Positions 17,501-26,998 of a DNA stretch of 64,000 nucleotides are shown here, piece after piece. The DNA is from Ramlibacter aurantiacus (GTDB lineage: Bacteria > Pseudomonadota > Gammaproteobacteria > Burkholderiales > Burkholderiaceae_C): assembly GCF_016722895.1 (NCBI RefSeq), contig NZ_JAEQNA010000010.1, positions 62,001 through 126,000 on the forward strand, read 5' to 3'. Positions within the stretch are counted from its first letter, which is position 1. Every line of letters begins with the position of its first letter. A program made the translations under genes and the position numbers. Below the pieces are notes generated by a model. That model was not told the DNA's origin, did not search any database, and saw only the letters and a program-made list of their open reading frames with translations.

Positions 17501-20500
17501 AGCCGCGCACCGGCACCGCCCTGCACCGCCGGCCGGCTGGCCTGCGGCTGCCAGCGCTGGCCCTGGCGCCAGGCGCTCAGGTCGCCGGGGGCAGCGGCTG
17601 CCACTTCCGACAGCAGCTGGGCGGCGGAGTCGGACGCATTGACCGCCGGATCCAGGTCCACCAGCCGGGTGCGCACCTGCGGCAGCTCGCGCGGGATGAC
17701 CCGCACCGGCCCCATCGCCAGCGCCTGCTGCGGCGCCAGCACCCGGCCGCCCGCCGGTGCCTGGCTGCCGGCCGAGACCAGCGTCAGCTGGATGGGCCGA
17801 TCGATGTCCAGTTGCTGCAGCGCGCGGGCGAGCAGCACCGGGCTGTCGAAGCCGCCCCGACGCACGGTGGCGTAGTCGCCTTCGGCGCCGGACGCATCGA
17901 GCGCGCCCAGGTGGACGATCTGCCGAGGCAGCATCTGGTCGCGCTCCAGGTGCTCGAACAACTGCACGAAGTCGCCGGGCTCGTCGGGGTTCACCTCGTA
18001 ATGCGTGGCGTCGCGGCGGCCGAAGGCGGCGCCGTGCGAGGCGGCGACCACGGCGCCGCCCTGCGCCGACAGTGCGCGCAGCAGGGCCGCGCCCAGCGCG
18101 CCGCCGCTGCCGACCACCAGCCAGGGCCCCTCGGCCGCAGCGGCGGACGTGGGCAAGGGCACGGGTTGCCAGCCACCGGCGTGGAACCAGTCGTCCATGC
18201 GCGGCAGGCGCTGCAGCGAATCACCGGCCGCGGGCGCCGTGCCCGCCGGCGCGGTCTCGGCCAGGGTGACGCGGCCCGGCTCGATCCAGTGCCGCTCGTG
18301 ATCGAAGGCGTAGGTGGGCAGCGGCGTGCGGCGGCGGGCAGCCGGCCCGCGCAGCGCCGGCCAGGCCATCTCGATGCCGCGGCCCCACAGCGCGCCGGCG
18401 CTGCGCAGCATCACCGGCAGGTCGGCCTCGGGCTCATCGGGCTTGCGGGTGGAGGACAGCACGGCCTGGCGGGCGCCGGCGCCGTTCAGGCGGGCCAGCG
18501 AACCCAGGCCCTGGCCGGGGCCCACTTCCAGCAGCACCGCATCAGGAAGCTCCGAGAGGATGCGGCGCAGGCCCTCGGCAAAGCGCACCGGCTGGCGCAG
18601 GTGGCGCACCCAGTACTCGGCGTCCACCGACTGCTGGGGCGTGATCCATTCGCCGGTCAGGCTGGACATCACCGGCACCGACGGCGAGCGCTGGCCCACC
18701 GACTGCAGGCCGGCGCGGAAGCTGTCGATGATGCCGTCCAGCAGGCGCGAATGCGCGGCCACGTCGATGCGCAGCCGGCGCGCCTCCACGCCCTGCGCCG
18801 CCAGGCGCGCCTGCAGCGCGGCCAGCGCTTCGCGGGCGCCCGACACCAGGCACAGGTCGGGCCCGTTGACGGCCGCCAGGTCCAGCCCGAACTCCTCGAC
18901 CAGCGGGCGCAGCGCGTCCTCGGCCAGGTCCACCGAGAGCATGCCGCCGGCCGGTGCCTGCTCGAACAGGCGGCCGCGCAGCACCACGATGTTGAGCGCG
19001 TCGGGCAGCGACAGCATGCCCGCCAGGCAGGCGGCGGCGTATTCGCCGGCGCTGTGGCCGATCATGGCCGCCGGCTGAACGCCCCAGGACTGCCAGAGCC
19101 GGCCCAGCGCGTACTCCAGGATGAACAACGCCGGGATGCCGCTGGCCGGCGCCTCCAGCCAGGACGGGCCGTCACCCTGCGCCGGCTCGAACAGCCGCTC
19201 GCGGATGGTCGCGGGCGCACCGGGCGGCAGCGCCCGCAGGCACTCGTCGACCGCGTCGCGGAAGGCGGGATAGCGCTGCAGGTCGCTGCCGGCGCCGGGG
19301 AAGTGCGCACCACCGCCGGGGAACAGGAAGACCACCGGGGGCGCGCTCTTGCCGGCCTGGCCAGCCACGGCGCCACCGCGCGAGCCGGGTGGCGCCGCCA
19401 GCGCCGCCTGCAGCCCGGCCAGGTCGCGCGCCACCACGCTCATGCGGTGCGGGAAGGCGCGCCGGCCCTCCTGCGTGGTGTAGGCCGCGTCGGCCAGGTC
19501 GAACCCGGGCGGCGGCTCGGCCAGGAAGGCCTGCCACTTCCCGCGCAGCGCCTTCAGCGAGGTCTCGGTGCGCGCCGACAGGGTGAACACCTGCCACTCG
19601 GGACCGTCGCCGGATCCACGCGCGATGCGCGGCGGCTCCTCGACGATCACGTGCGCGTTGGTGCCGCCCACGCCGAGCGAGTTGACGCCGGCCCGGCGCG
19701 GCTTGGAGCCGGCCGGCCAGGGCTGGGCCTGGTCCTGCACGCGGAAAGGCATGCGCGCGGCGTCGAAGCGGCTGTTGGCGCGGCGGAAGTTCAGCGTGGC
19801 CGGCAGCATGCCGTGGCGCAGGGCCAGCAGCACCTTGATGAGGGACGCCACGCCGGCCGCCGTGTCCAGGTGGCCGATGTTGGTCTTGATCGATCCCAGC
19901 CCCAGCGCGCCGGGCCCGGCGGCGCCGTAGGCCTGGGTCAGCGCCGCCACCTCGATCGGGTCGCCGACGGGGGTGCCGGTGCCGTGCGCCTCGACGTAGG
20001 AGACGCTGGCCGGCTCGATGTCGGCCACGGCCAGGGCTTCGACGGCGGCGCTGGCCTGGCCGTCCACGCTGGGCGCCAGGTAGCCGGCCTTGCCGCTGCC
20101 GTCGTTGTTGACGGCCGAGCCGCGGATCACGCCGTAGACGTGGTCTCCGTCGCGGATGGCGTCGGCCAGGCGCCGCAGCACCACCACGCCGGCGCCGCTG
20201 CCGAACAGGGTGCCCGCGGCCTCGTCGTCGAAGGCGCGGCAGTGGCCGTCGGGCGACAGGATCTCGCCTTCGGCGAAGCGGTAGCCGCGCCGGTGCGGCA
20301 GGTCGATGCTGGCGCCGCCGGCCAGGGCCATGTCGCACTCGCCCGAGAGCAGGCTCTGCGCGGCCACGTGCACCGCCACCAGCGAGGTGGAACAGGCGGT
20401 CTGGATGCCGATGCTGGGCCCCTTCAGGTCCAGCAGGTAGGACACGCGCGTGGTGAGGAAGTCCTTGTCGTTGCCGGTATGCCGCAGCAGGAACAGGCCC

Positions 20501-20949
20501 ATCGACTGCAGCAGCGGCGCGTTGGTGAGCAGGTTGTAGGCCATGTAGGTCTGCATGCCGCAGCCGCCGAACACGCCGATGGCGCCGTCGAAGCGCTCGG
20601 GCACGTGGCCGGCGTCTTCCAGCGCCTCCCAGCAGCACTCCAGGAAGTGGCGGTGCTGCGGGTCGAGCACCGCCGCGTCGCGCTTGCTGAAGCCGAAGAA
20701 GCCGGCGTCGAACATCTCCATGTCCGGCAGCGGCAGCGTGGCGCGCACGTAATTGGGATCGGCCAGCTCGGCGTCGGTGACGCCGGCCGCGCGCAGCTCG
20801 TCGTCGCCGGGCCATTCGGTGGCCTCGCGCCCGTCGCGCAGCAGGCGCCACAGCTCGGCGGGGTTGCGGGCGCCGGGGAAGCGCCCGGCCATCCCGACGA
20901 TGGCAATCTGCCCCGACAGGTCACCCGGCGGCAGCGTCGTCTCGGTCAT
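14584..20949 (-). CDS. type I polyketide synthase, KS-AT-KR-DH-ACP-TE
   Basis: A 2121-residue single-module synthase that should accept the NRPS-bound intermediate from the upstream gene, extend it once, reduce and dehydrate it and release it. KS (15-435) has Cys186, His322 and His360. AT (537-820) has GHSAGEYAAA with Ser633; GHSAG and VAAHS at 729-734 favour malonyl-CoA. A structural half-KR and catalytic KR follow (920-1350; loop TGGLGGIG, Tyr1318). DH (1366-1640) has HRVAGHPVLP with His1397 and a candidate Asp1554. The carrier domain has LGGHSL with Ser1755. The thioesterase (1840-2115) has GYSGGG with Ser1921. KR before DH reverses the canonical order. It lies 36 bases after the NRPS gene. 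Confidence 0.93.
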   Translation of the reverse strand: MTETTLPPGDLSGQIAIVGMAGRFPGARNPAELWRLLRDGREATEWPGDDELRAAGVTDAELADPNYVRATLPLPDMEMFDAGFFGFSKRDAAVLDPQHRHFLECCWEALEDAGHVPERFDGAIGVFGGCGMQTYMAYNLLTNAPLLQSMGLFLLRHTGNDKDFLTTRVSYLLDLKGPSIGIQTACSTSLVAVHVAAQSLLSGECDMALAGGASIDLPHRRGYRFAEGEILSPDGHCRAFDDEAAGTLFGSGAGVVVLRRLADAIRDGDHVYGVIRGSAVNNDGSGKAGYLAPSVDGQASAAVEALAVADIEPASVSYVEAHGTGTPVGDPIEVAALTQAYGAAGPGALGLGSIKTNIGHLDTAAGVASLIKVLLALRHGMLPATLNFRRANSRFDAARMPFRVQDQAQPWPAGSKPRRAGVNSLGVGGTNAHVIVEEPPRIARGSGDGPEWQVFTLSARTETSLKALRGKWQAFLAEPPPGFDLADAAYTTQEGRRAFPHRMSVVARDLAGLQAALAAPPGSRGGAVAGQAGKSAPPVVFLFPGGGAHFPGAGSDLQRYPAFRDAVDECLRALPPGAPATIRERLFEPAQGDGPSWLEAPASGIPALFILEYALGRLWQSWGVQPAAMIGHSAGEYAAACLAGMLSLPDALNIVVLRGRLFEQAPAGGMLSVDLAEDALRPLVEEFGLDLAAVNGPDLCLVSGAREALAALQARLAAQGVEARRLRIDVAAHSRLLDGIIDSFRAGLQSVGQRSPSVPVMSSLTGEWITPQQSVDAEYWVRHLRQPVRFAEGLRRILSELPDAVLLEVGPGQGLGSLARLNGAGARQAVLSSTRKPDEPEADLPVMLRSAGALWGRGIEMAWPALRGPAARRRTPLPTYAFDHERHWIEPGRVTLAETAPAGTAPAAGDSLQRLPRMDDWFHAGGWQPVPLPTSAAAAEGPWLVVGSGGALGAALLRALSAQGGAVVAASHGAAFGRRDATHYEVNPDEPGDFVQLFEHLERDQMLPRQIVHLGALDASGAEGDYATVRRGGFDSPVLLARALQQLDIDRPIQLTLVSAGSQAPAGGRVLAPQQALAMGPVRVIPRELPQVRTRLVDLDPAVNASDSAAQLLSEVAAAAPGDLSAWRQGQRWQPQASRPAVQGGAGARLREGGVYLITGGLGGIGLELAEFLARRYGARLALVSRRQAPPRADWAARSANKNGSSAARLAGRLAAIEQAGGQVRCFSADATDRARMAQVLADCRREWGALDGVFHAAGELADGPLGSKPIGDMHRLMAAKAESAQVLHELLPPGELGLFAVFSSTSVELGPPGQVDYVAANAMLEALALSRPDGLVLRWGVWADIGMAARAAGQGELQAPAGEVVHPLLGVRADAEGAVVFEAVYDPASLWVLDEHRVAGHPVLPGTAYIEIARAAFAALQPGQPLELRSLSFEEAMSFDAAPRRVQVRLRPDGEGHEFLVRSRAAGDAGWTEHVHAALAGATEPVAAGGPVAGPWQPGRAPQARSPVLAFGPRWGNLARMRLAQRSAVAELELPAGFEGDLQAWACHPALVDMAATFGLHLLEEAEREQRLWVPVSVDRIRLSAPLPRAFTSRVELQGRPGHGMASFDVQLHGPDGSPLASFEGFTLRAIDPAVLSLPRKAAATPRPGGLAEAMRACGIRAQDAPAVFERVLATPGAVLTVSSLDLAQVGRALQAPARRTTASASPSAPSGAADGEGGSLTAMEQALAQVWRELLGVEQIGRDDDFFALGGHSLVAVRLFARIRKQFGADLPLATLFEAPTLGRLAALVAEARPEQASALEAQARPATAAPAPEAAARTAAPSNVIPLGKRAWSPLVEICKGQPDRRPLFCVHGAGGNVLNFKLISDRVGSDQPFFGLQAQGVDGRLPPLETIEAMATQYVQAIRAVKPEGPYRLAGYSGGGLIAYEMAQQLRAEGVEIELLLMIDTLSPEAAREPVPFLRRFWLMRKWSLKFLMDWPARRRRGREMEVRYTQALERLARGEPLPPELVDFHLFRNFVQAQARYEAQAYPHEVVLFRARDSENQYLQAGERLGWERHVSGPMRVLRIDGSHFSMMSEPGLTQLAEGIRDEMARLDTGVLPKRKPQRVGGVRGWLKLLAR

Positions 20950-20985
20950 CAGTCCTCCCTCTGTTCTCTCTGGTCTCTCTGGTCT

Positions 20986-23900
20986 TCAGGCCGTCCGTGC
21001 CTGCGAACGCAGGGCCCGGCGCGCCTGGGCGCGGCTCAGTCCCTCATTGACCGCTGTGTCGCGGGTGTCGCCGCCGCCGCGCAGGTGCCCGGCGATGGCC
21101 GCCACCGTGGTCAGGCGGAACATGTCGGTGATGGACACCTCCTGCCCCACCGCCTCCTTCAGGCGCCGCTGCACCTGGATCACCAGGAGCGAGTGCCCGC
21201 CCAGGTCGAAGAAGTTGCTCTCGCGGCCGACCTCGGGCAGGCCCAGCACCTGGCACCAGATGCCGGCGACGGTCTGCTCCAGCGGATCGTGGGGAGCGGC
21301 GCTCGCGGCGGGCGTCGGCGCCGCCGGTGCGGCCGGCGCGCCCGTGGCCGGCGCGGCCGCCTGGGCCAGGGCCTTGCGGTCGATCTTGCCGTTGGGCGTG
21401 AGCGGAAAGCTCGCGCGCACCGAGATCAGCCGGGGCACCATGATGTCGGGCAGGCGCTCGGCCAGCGCGCGGCGCAGGGTGTCGGCATCGGGAGCGGGCT
21501 GGCCGGCGGCGGCGGTGACGTAGCCCACCAGGAAGGCTTCCCCCGCGGTGTCCTGGCGCGCGATCACCACGGCTTCGCGCACGCCCGGCTGGCTGGCCAG
21601 CGTGTTCTCGATCTCGCCCAGCTCGATCCGGTGGCCGCGGATCTTGACCTGGTGGTCCAGCCGGCCCAGGAACTCCAGCCGGCCATCGGGATGTCGGCGC
21701 ACCAGGTCACCGGTGCGATAGAGCCGTTGGCCCGGATGGCGCTCGTCGGCGATGAAGCGCTCGGCATTCAGCTCGGGCCGGTTCAGGTAGCCGCGGGTGA
21801 CGCCGTCGCCGCCGATCAGCAGCTCGCCGGGCACCAGCGCCGGGCACTCCTGGCCCCAGGCGTTGCGCACGTGCAGCCGGGTGTTGGCGATGGGCTCGCC
21901 CAGCGGCACCAGCTCGCCGATCTGCGCCAGGTCGGCGCAGCTGGACCACACCGTGGTCTCGGTCGGGCCGTACATGTTCAGCAGCTTGCCGGGCACCAGC
22001 TCGCGCAGCTGCGTGGCCAGGGGCAGCGGCAGCGCCTCGCCGCCGACCAGCAGGGCCGAGAGCTTGGACAGACCGGCCCTGCCCTCGGCGTCGGCCACCA
22101 GCATGGTCGCCATGGACGGCGTGCACTGCAGGTGGGTGATGCCGTGGCGCGCCAGCTGGGTGGCCACGCTCATGGGGGCGCGGCGCGGCTGCTGCGCCAG
22201 CTGCATCAGCCGCCGCAGGTCATGCAGCTGCGACAGCACGGTGTCGGTGGCGATGCCGAAGTCGATCAGGCAGGCGATCTCGTTCACGCCCGCGTCCTGC
22301 AGCTTCTGCACCATGGCCAGGCAGCGCTCGGGCGTGCCGATCAGGGCGCTGGTGTTCCAGTAGCGCGAGAACGCGTGGTCCAGCAGCGCGTCCATCTCGG
22401 CATCGGTCAGCGGCTGCTCCTGCATCACTTCCAGCGGCGTGCGGCCGGCGGCGGCGCCGCGCTGCACGAAGGTCGGGAAGCTCCAGGCGGCCTGGCGGAT
22501 CAGGTCGACCGAGCTGCGCAGGTAGGTCTTCATCGGGCCGCGCGCGATCTCGCGCACCTGCTCCTCGTCGGGGCCGACGAAGGTGTGCAGCATGAGCGTC
22601 ACCTGCCCTTGGCCCGAATGGCCGGCCTTGCGCCAGGCCTCGCGGTACACCGCCACCTTCTGCGCCACGTCTTCAACCGTCTGCCCCAGCAGGTGGGTCA
22701 GCACGTTGCAGCCCTTCTCGCCGGCCTGCTGGAAGGTCTCGGGGTTGGAGGCGGCGGTGAGCCACATCGGCAACTGCCGCTGCACCGGGCGCGGCAGCGT
22801 GCGCACGGCCACCGGCTTGCCGTCGTGGCCGGGGAATTCCACCGTCTCACCGGACCACAGGCGCCGCACCGTGTCGATGCCATCGAGCATCAGCTGCTTG
22901 CGGTTGGCGAAGTTCTGCGGTGCCAGCACGAAATCATTGGGCTGCCAGCCCGCGGCGAAGGACACGCCCACGCGGCCGCGCGAGAGGTTGTCCACCAGCG
23001 ACCAGTCCTCGGCCACGCGGGCCGGGTGGTGCAGCGGCAGCACGCAGCTGCCGGCGCGGATCTGCACGCGCCGCGTGATGGCGGCGATGGCGGCGCTGGC
23101 CACCATCGGGTTGGGATACAGGCCGCCGAAGGCGTGGAAATGGCGCTCGGGTGTCCACACGGCGGCGAAGCCGTTCTCGTCGGCGAAGCGCGCGCCCTCC
23201 ATCAGCAGGCGGTAGCGGTCGGCGGTGTCGGCGGCCGATTCGTCGCTGGAGAAATAGAACAGGCTGAAGTCTGGGCCGCTGGCCTGCGCCTGCGCGGAGG
23301 CGCTGGAATACAGCACCACCGGCACGCCGCGCGAGAGCGTCCACAGCAGCTCCAGCACCGAGATGTCGAAGGACAGGCTGGTGACCGCCAGCCAGCGCGA
23401 GCCCTCGTCGCGCGGTACGCGGCGATCCATGCCGGCGAAGAAATTCAGCACGTTCGCATGCGTGACCATCACGCCCTTGGGCTGGCCGGTGGAGCCGGAG
23501 GTGTAGATCAGGTAGGCGGTGCTGTCGGCGCGCACCGCCGGCAACGGCGTGCCGGGCGATGCCGGCGCGGCGTCGGGCGACACCGCCTGCGCGGGCGGCA
23601 GGTCCAGCATCGCCGCCTGTTCCGCCCGGCACACCACCAGGCGGGTCGCGGAGTCGGCCACCATGTAGCGCAGGCGCTCGCGCGGGTACTCGGGGTCCAG
23701 CGGCAGGTAGGCGGCGCCGGCCTTGAGGATGGCCAGCACGGACACCACCAGGTCGAGGCTGCGCTCCAGGCACACGCCCACCGCGTCGCCCGGCCGCACG
23801 CCGCGCTCGCCCAGCACCCGGGCCAGCGCGTCGCTGCGCGCGTGCAGCTCGCCCCGCGTGAGGGCCTGGTCGTCCCAGCGCAGGGCCTCGGCGTCGGGCT

Positions 23901-25578
23901 TGGCGGCCGCGGCCTGCACGATTTGTCCATGCACCGGCTGGCTCAGGTCCACCGCGACGGCGGTGCCGTCATTGCTGGCGTCGACCTGCGCAGCCTCGTG
24001 CGGCGGCAGCAGGCCGAGGTCGCCCACGCGCACACTGCCATCGGCCCGGGCGAAGGCCTGCAGCCAGGCATCGAGATGGCGCGCCATCAGCTGGGCCACC
24101 GGGTTGGAGAAGGCGCGGGCATCCACGTGCAGCTCGAGCGGCTGCCCGGGCTGGCCGGCGCGCAGTTCGAGCAGCAGGGGGCTGCCGGTGCCGGCGCCGC
24201 CCAGCGACAGGCCGACGGATGGCAGTTGCGCCTGAGGCTGCGCACCCGCGCGCAGCCGCAGGTCCCGGGTCAGCGGCCCCGCTTGCCGGGCCTGTGCCAG
24301 CACCGATTCGGCGCTCGCGCAGGCCTGGGCCACGGTCGCCGCCGGTTGCGCCGCCAGCGTGACCGGCACGCGGGCACTGGCCCACGCCTCGATACCCAGG
24401 GATGCGTCTGCCAGCGCGGCGTCGGCATAGGCCAGCGAGACCTGGTCCTGGCCACTCAAGGCGGCCAGCCAGGCGGCGAAGGCGGCCAGCGTGGCGGGTC
24501 CGCGGTCCACCGCCTCCAGCCGCAGCACGCGCGGCGCGTCGGCGCGGTCTTCGGTCGAGGGCGTGTGCAAGGGGTACGGCAGTTGCAGCGGGCGCACCTG
24601 GGCGAGCGCCTCGCGCCAGAACACCTCACCGCGCGCCAGCCGCGGCGCGCGCTCGTTCAGTTGCTGGCGGCGCGACGCGTCCAGCGCCGGCAGCACCAGC
24701 CCAGGCCGCAGCTCGGCCCCGGGCGCGCTGCCATCGGGCCGGCAGCAGCCTTCGAGCACCAGGTCACCGTCGGCGGTGGCCACGCGCAGGCGATCGCCCT
24801 GCACGTCCAGCACCGTGCCCGGCGTGGCCGCCGTGCGCGTGCCGGGCAGGCGTGTGCCGCGAACCAGCAGCAGCTCGTCCCCTCCCAGCCAGACCTTGCA
24901 CAGTGCCAGCGGGTTGGCGTAGTTGCCGAAGGCCAGGCCGCGGCCCAGCGCGTGCAGTTCGGCGGATGGCCGGCTGAAGTCGAGCGTGGCCAATTCCGGC
25001 GGCCGATGGTGGCGGCCGAAGTAGCTGCGTTCGCCCTGCTGCGGCTGCAGCGCGAGGTCACCGCTGGCGATGCCCGGCAGCAGGCTGCAGAACGCCTGGA
25101 AGCCCGCTTCGTAGCAGCGGGCGTTGAGGCTGAACGCGGTCTCGTCGGGCGACAGCTCGAACAGCGTCTGGCAGGCGATGCGGCCTTCATCGACCTTCGC
25201 CGTCATCTCGTGCCAGGTCACGCCGTGCTGGCGCTCGCCGGCCATCAAGGCCCACGCGGTGGCGTTCAGGCCCGCGTAACGCGGCAGCGGGCCGTCGTGG
25301 AAATTGAGCGCGAGCTTGCCGGCGCGCCTGACCAGGTCTTCAGGCAGCACGTGCAGCCACGCGACGCTGAACAGGTGGTCGAAGGCGATGCCTTCGAGGC
25401 GCGGCGCACCGCCGGTGATGGCCTCGGCCGTGATGCCTTGTTGCCGGGCCCATTCGAGGATCGCCGGATCGGCGCTCGCCACGGCCGCGATCTGGTGGCC
25501 TTCGCTGCGATACGCCTGCGCACACCGGATCAGGAGGGTGCCGTCGCCCACGAATACTGCACAGGAGGGTTTGAACAT
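20986..25578 (-). CDS. NRPS: formyltransferase - A domain with inserted luciferase-like monooxygenase - PCP
   Basis: A 1530-residue loading-type NRPS. Residues 1-300 are a methionyl-tRNA-formyltransferase-like domain with an intact triad (Asn92, His94, Asp130, spaced as in E. coli Fmt). Residues 305-540 resemble a degenerate condensation domain without HHxxxDG. The A domain starts near 550 ([16 protein letters not shown] at 737-740), is interrupted by a flavin-dependent luciferase-like monooxygenase (about 768-1120), then resumes (NMYGPTE at 1201-1207; PNGKID with Lys1398). The PCP has LGGHSL, Ser1463. Read against GrsA, the specificity positions give D-I-L-Q-L-G-M-V-W, close to the glycine code. 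Interrupted A domains of this kind are known from MtaG/MelG of myxobacteria. Confidence 0.93.
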   Translation of the reverse strand: MFKPSCAVFVGDGTLLIRCAQAYRSEGHQIAAVASADPAILEWARQQGITAEAITGGAPRLEGIAFDHLFSVAWLHVLPEDLVRRAGKLALNFHDGPLPRYAGLNATAWALMAGERQHGVTWHEMTAKVDEGRIACQTLFELSPDETAFSLNARCYEAGFQAFCSLLPGIASGDLALQPQQGERSYFGRHHRPPELATLDFSRPSAELHALGRGLAFGNYANPLALCKVWLGGDELLLVRGTRLPGTRTAATPGTVLDVQGDRLRVATADGDLVLEGCCRPDGSAPGAELRPGLVLPALDASRRQQLNERAPRLARGEVFWREALAQVRPLQLPYPLHTPSTEDRADAPRVLRLEAVDRGPATLAAFAAWLAALSGQDQVSLAYADAALADASLGIEAWASARVPVTLAAQPAATVAQACASAESVLAQARQAGPLTRDLRLRAGAQPQAQLPSVGLSLGGAGTGSPLLLELRAGQPGQPLELHVDARAFSNPVAQLMARHLDAWLQAFARADGSVRVGDLGLLPPHEAAQVDASNDGTAVAVDLSQPVHGQIVQAAAAKPDAEALRWDDQALTRGELHARSDALARVLGERGVRPGDAVGVCLERSLDLVVSVLAILKAGAAYLPLDPEYPRERLRYMVADSATRLVVCRAEQAAMLDLPPAQAVSPDAAPASPGTPLPAVRADSTAYLIYTSGSTGQPKGVMVTHANVLNFFAGMDRRVPRDEGSRWLAVTSLSFDISVLELLWTLSRGVPVVLYSSASAQAQASGPDFSLFYFSSDESAADTADRYRLLMEGARFADENGFAAVWTPERHFHAFGGLYPNPMVASAAIAAITRRVQIRAGSCVLPLHHPARVAEDWSLVDNLSRGRVGVSFAAGWQPNDFVLAPQNFANRKQLMLDGIDTVRRLWSGETVEFPGHDGKPVAVRTLPRPVQRQLPMWLTAASNPETFQQAGEKGCNVLTHLLGQTVEDVAQKVAVYREAWRKAGHSGQGQVTLMLHTFVGPDEEQVREIARGPMKTYLRSSVDLIRQAAWSFPTFVQRGAAAGRTPLEVMQEQPLTDAEMDALLDHAFSRYWNTSALIGTPERCLAMVQKLQDAGVNEIACLIDFGIATDTVLSQLHDLRRLMQLAQQPRRAPMSVATQLARHGITHLQCTPSMATMLVADAEGRAGLSKLSALLVGGEALPLPLATQLRELVPGKLLNMYGPTETTVWSSCADLAQIGELVPLGEPIANTRLHVRNAWGQECPALVPGELLIGGDGVTRGYLNRPELNAERFIADERHPGQRLYRTGDLVRRHPDGRLEFLGRLDHQVKIRGHRIELGEIENTLASQPGVREAVVIARQDTAGEAFLVGYVTAAAGQPAPDADTLRRALAERLPDIMVPRLISVRASFPLTPNGKIDRKALAQAAAPATGAPAAPAAPTPAASAAPHDPLEQTVAGIWCQVLGLPEVGRESNFFDLGGHSLLVIQVQRRLKEAVGQEVSITDMFRLTTVAAIAGHLRGGGDTRDTAVNEGLSRAQARRALRSQARTA

Positions 25579-25978
25579 TCAACGTCTCGCAAGAAATTGA
25601 TACATGGTCGTCACGCTGCGCTCCCCGCAGCCCGCGGTTCGACCGCGGCGTGAAGACGCTCGCATCCGGTTCCTATTGGAAGCACGATCAGGACGGTGCG
25701 GGCGAGCCCGAACGGGCTATGGACATAGGCCCCCGGGCACTCTCGCGGAAAGTTTCCACACCGGTTGTTTCGCATCTGCACTGATCGGAAGGAAGGCAGG
25801 CATTTCATTGCCTGCTGAACTTCCATCTTGCTACGGCCAAGCCGGGCCGTGGGTGGGCGAATGGCTCAGATCCCGACGTAACGGCGCCGATTACAAAAAC
25901 ATTCGGCGCTTACCTACACGTGCGCGGAGGCAGCTCGACCGTGGTGCGCAGCCGTGGGGCGGTCCCCGCCGGCGCCGC
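25579..25978. other. 400-bp region upstream of the NRPS gene
   Basis: This gap separates the NRPS start from the AraC-type regulator gene, both read leftwards, and must hold the NRPS promoter. No convincing small gene was found. The most regular element is the inverted repeat GCAGGCA-N6-TGCCTGC at 25796-25815. No good sigma-70 hexamers could be placed confidently, and the NRPS Shine-Dalgarno (GAGA) is weak, which fits activation by the adjacent regulator. Confidence 0.5.
25796..25815. promoter_or_regulatory. inverted repeat upstream of the NRPS gene
   Basis: A perfect 7-bp inverted repeat, GCAGGCA and TGCCTGC, separated by TTTCAT. It lies about 220 bases before the NRPS start codon and 160 bases after the AraC-type regulator gene. 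It could be a regulator site or an RNA hairpin; there is no U-run after it, so it does not look like an intrinsic terminator. AraC proteins usually bind direct rather than inverted repeats, so a link to that regulator is weak. Confidence 0.35.
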
Positions 25979-26947
25979 TCAGCTCGACGTGCCGCCCGCA
26001 GCCAGCCGCTCGTGCCCCGCCCGGAACGCGCGCGGCGATGTCCCGAACCGCTGCCGGAAGGCCCGGCTGAAATGGGCCACGTCGTTGAAGCCCCAGAAGT
26101 ACGCGATCTCGCCGATGGCGCGCGAGGCCAGCGCCGGCGAAGCCAGGTCGTTGCGGCAGCGCTCGAGGCGGCTGGACCAGATCCACTTCATCAGCGGCTG
26201 GCCGTCTTGCTCGAACAGCTCGTACACGTAACGCGTGGAGAGCTGGACCGCGGCGGCCACCTGGGCCGCGTCGAGGTCGTGGTTGCGCAGGTTCTCGCGC
26301 AGGTAGCGCAGGATGCGCTGCCGGTGCATGGCGCGCAGGCGGGTGGTCGGCGGCTGGTCGCCGTCCAGGCTGCACAGCGCGGCCGACAGCGCGTGCGACA
26401 GCGCATCGGCCATGCGGTCGGCCGCCGGCTCCTGCAGGCGGTCGGCCTGTGCGAAGAGGGCATCGAGCAGGCCGCGGAACACCGCGCCCGCGCCCTCGGT
26501 GCTGCGGATGGCGCGGGCGGTGAGCGTGTCCAGCTCGGGCACCACGCTGCGCAGCACGCCGGGCTCGAGGTAGACCGAGTGCGCCACGACCTCGCCCGCC
26601 TCGATCGAGAAGGGCCGCGCGGGGTCGATCAGGAACATGTCGCCGGGCTCGATGCGGCTTTCGCGGCCGTCCTGCTGCACCACGGCCACGCCCTCCTTGT
26701 GCATGGACAGCAGCAGCCGCGAATCACGCTGGCCGACATGGGTGGACGAGGTGGTGTGCGGGGTGAAGCGCAGGGCCGCGAAGCGCAGGTGGCGCCCGCT
26801 GTAGCCCATCACCTGGGTGTGGAACGGCTGGTCGGGCGAGCTGATGGCCAACCCGACCGAGAACAAGCGCGCCATCTGCTCGCGGAACAGGTCAGGGTTG
26901 CGGGCCGGCGCATGCCCGGCGGTGGTGAATTGGTGCAGGCGGCTCAT
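25979..26947 (-). CDS. AraC-family transcriptional regulator
   Basis: A 322-residue regulator with an N-terminal cupin-like sensing domain (about 40-190; SRIEPGDMFLIDPARPFSIE) of the AraC_binding_2 type, as in FeaR, and a C-terminal AraC DNA-binding domain (about 215-315) with two helix-turn-helices; the second contains IGEIAYFWGFNDVAHFSRAF and FGTSPRAFR. It lies upstream of the NRPS-PKS pair on the same strand and downstream of the LigAB cluster. The position makes it the best candidate regulator of the biosynthetic locus, but control of the aromatic cluster is equally compatible with its family. Confidence 0.9.
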   Translation of the reverse strand: MSRLHQFTTAGHAPARNPDLFREQMARLFSVGLAISSPDQPFHTQVMGYSGRHLRFAALRFTPHTTSSTHVGQRDSRLLLSMHKEGVAVVQQDGRESRIEPGDMFLIDPARPFSIEAGEVVAHSVYLEPGVLRSVVPELDTLTARAIRSTEGAGAVFRGLLDALFAQADRLQEPAADRMADALSHALSAALCSLDGDQPPTTRLRAMHRQRILRYLRENLRNHDLDAAQVAAAVQLSTRYVYELFEQDGQPLMKWIWSSRLERCRNDLASPALASRAIGEIAYFWGFNDVAHFSRAFRQRFGTSPRAFRAGHERLAAGGTSS

Positions 26948-26998
26948 CGGGTGGCGTCCCTGCGGGACCCCGAGAGCATCGGGTGAAAGACGGCCGAC

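Noticed and set aside
15688..25653. A continuous plus-strand open frame of over 3,300 codons opposite the NRPS and PKS genes
   Set aside because: Its translation is Arg/Gln/Gly/His-rich without domains, and it is antisense to two genes with intact catalytic motifs. Long stop-free antisense frames are expected at about 70% GC.
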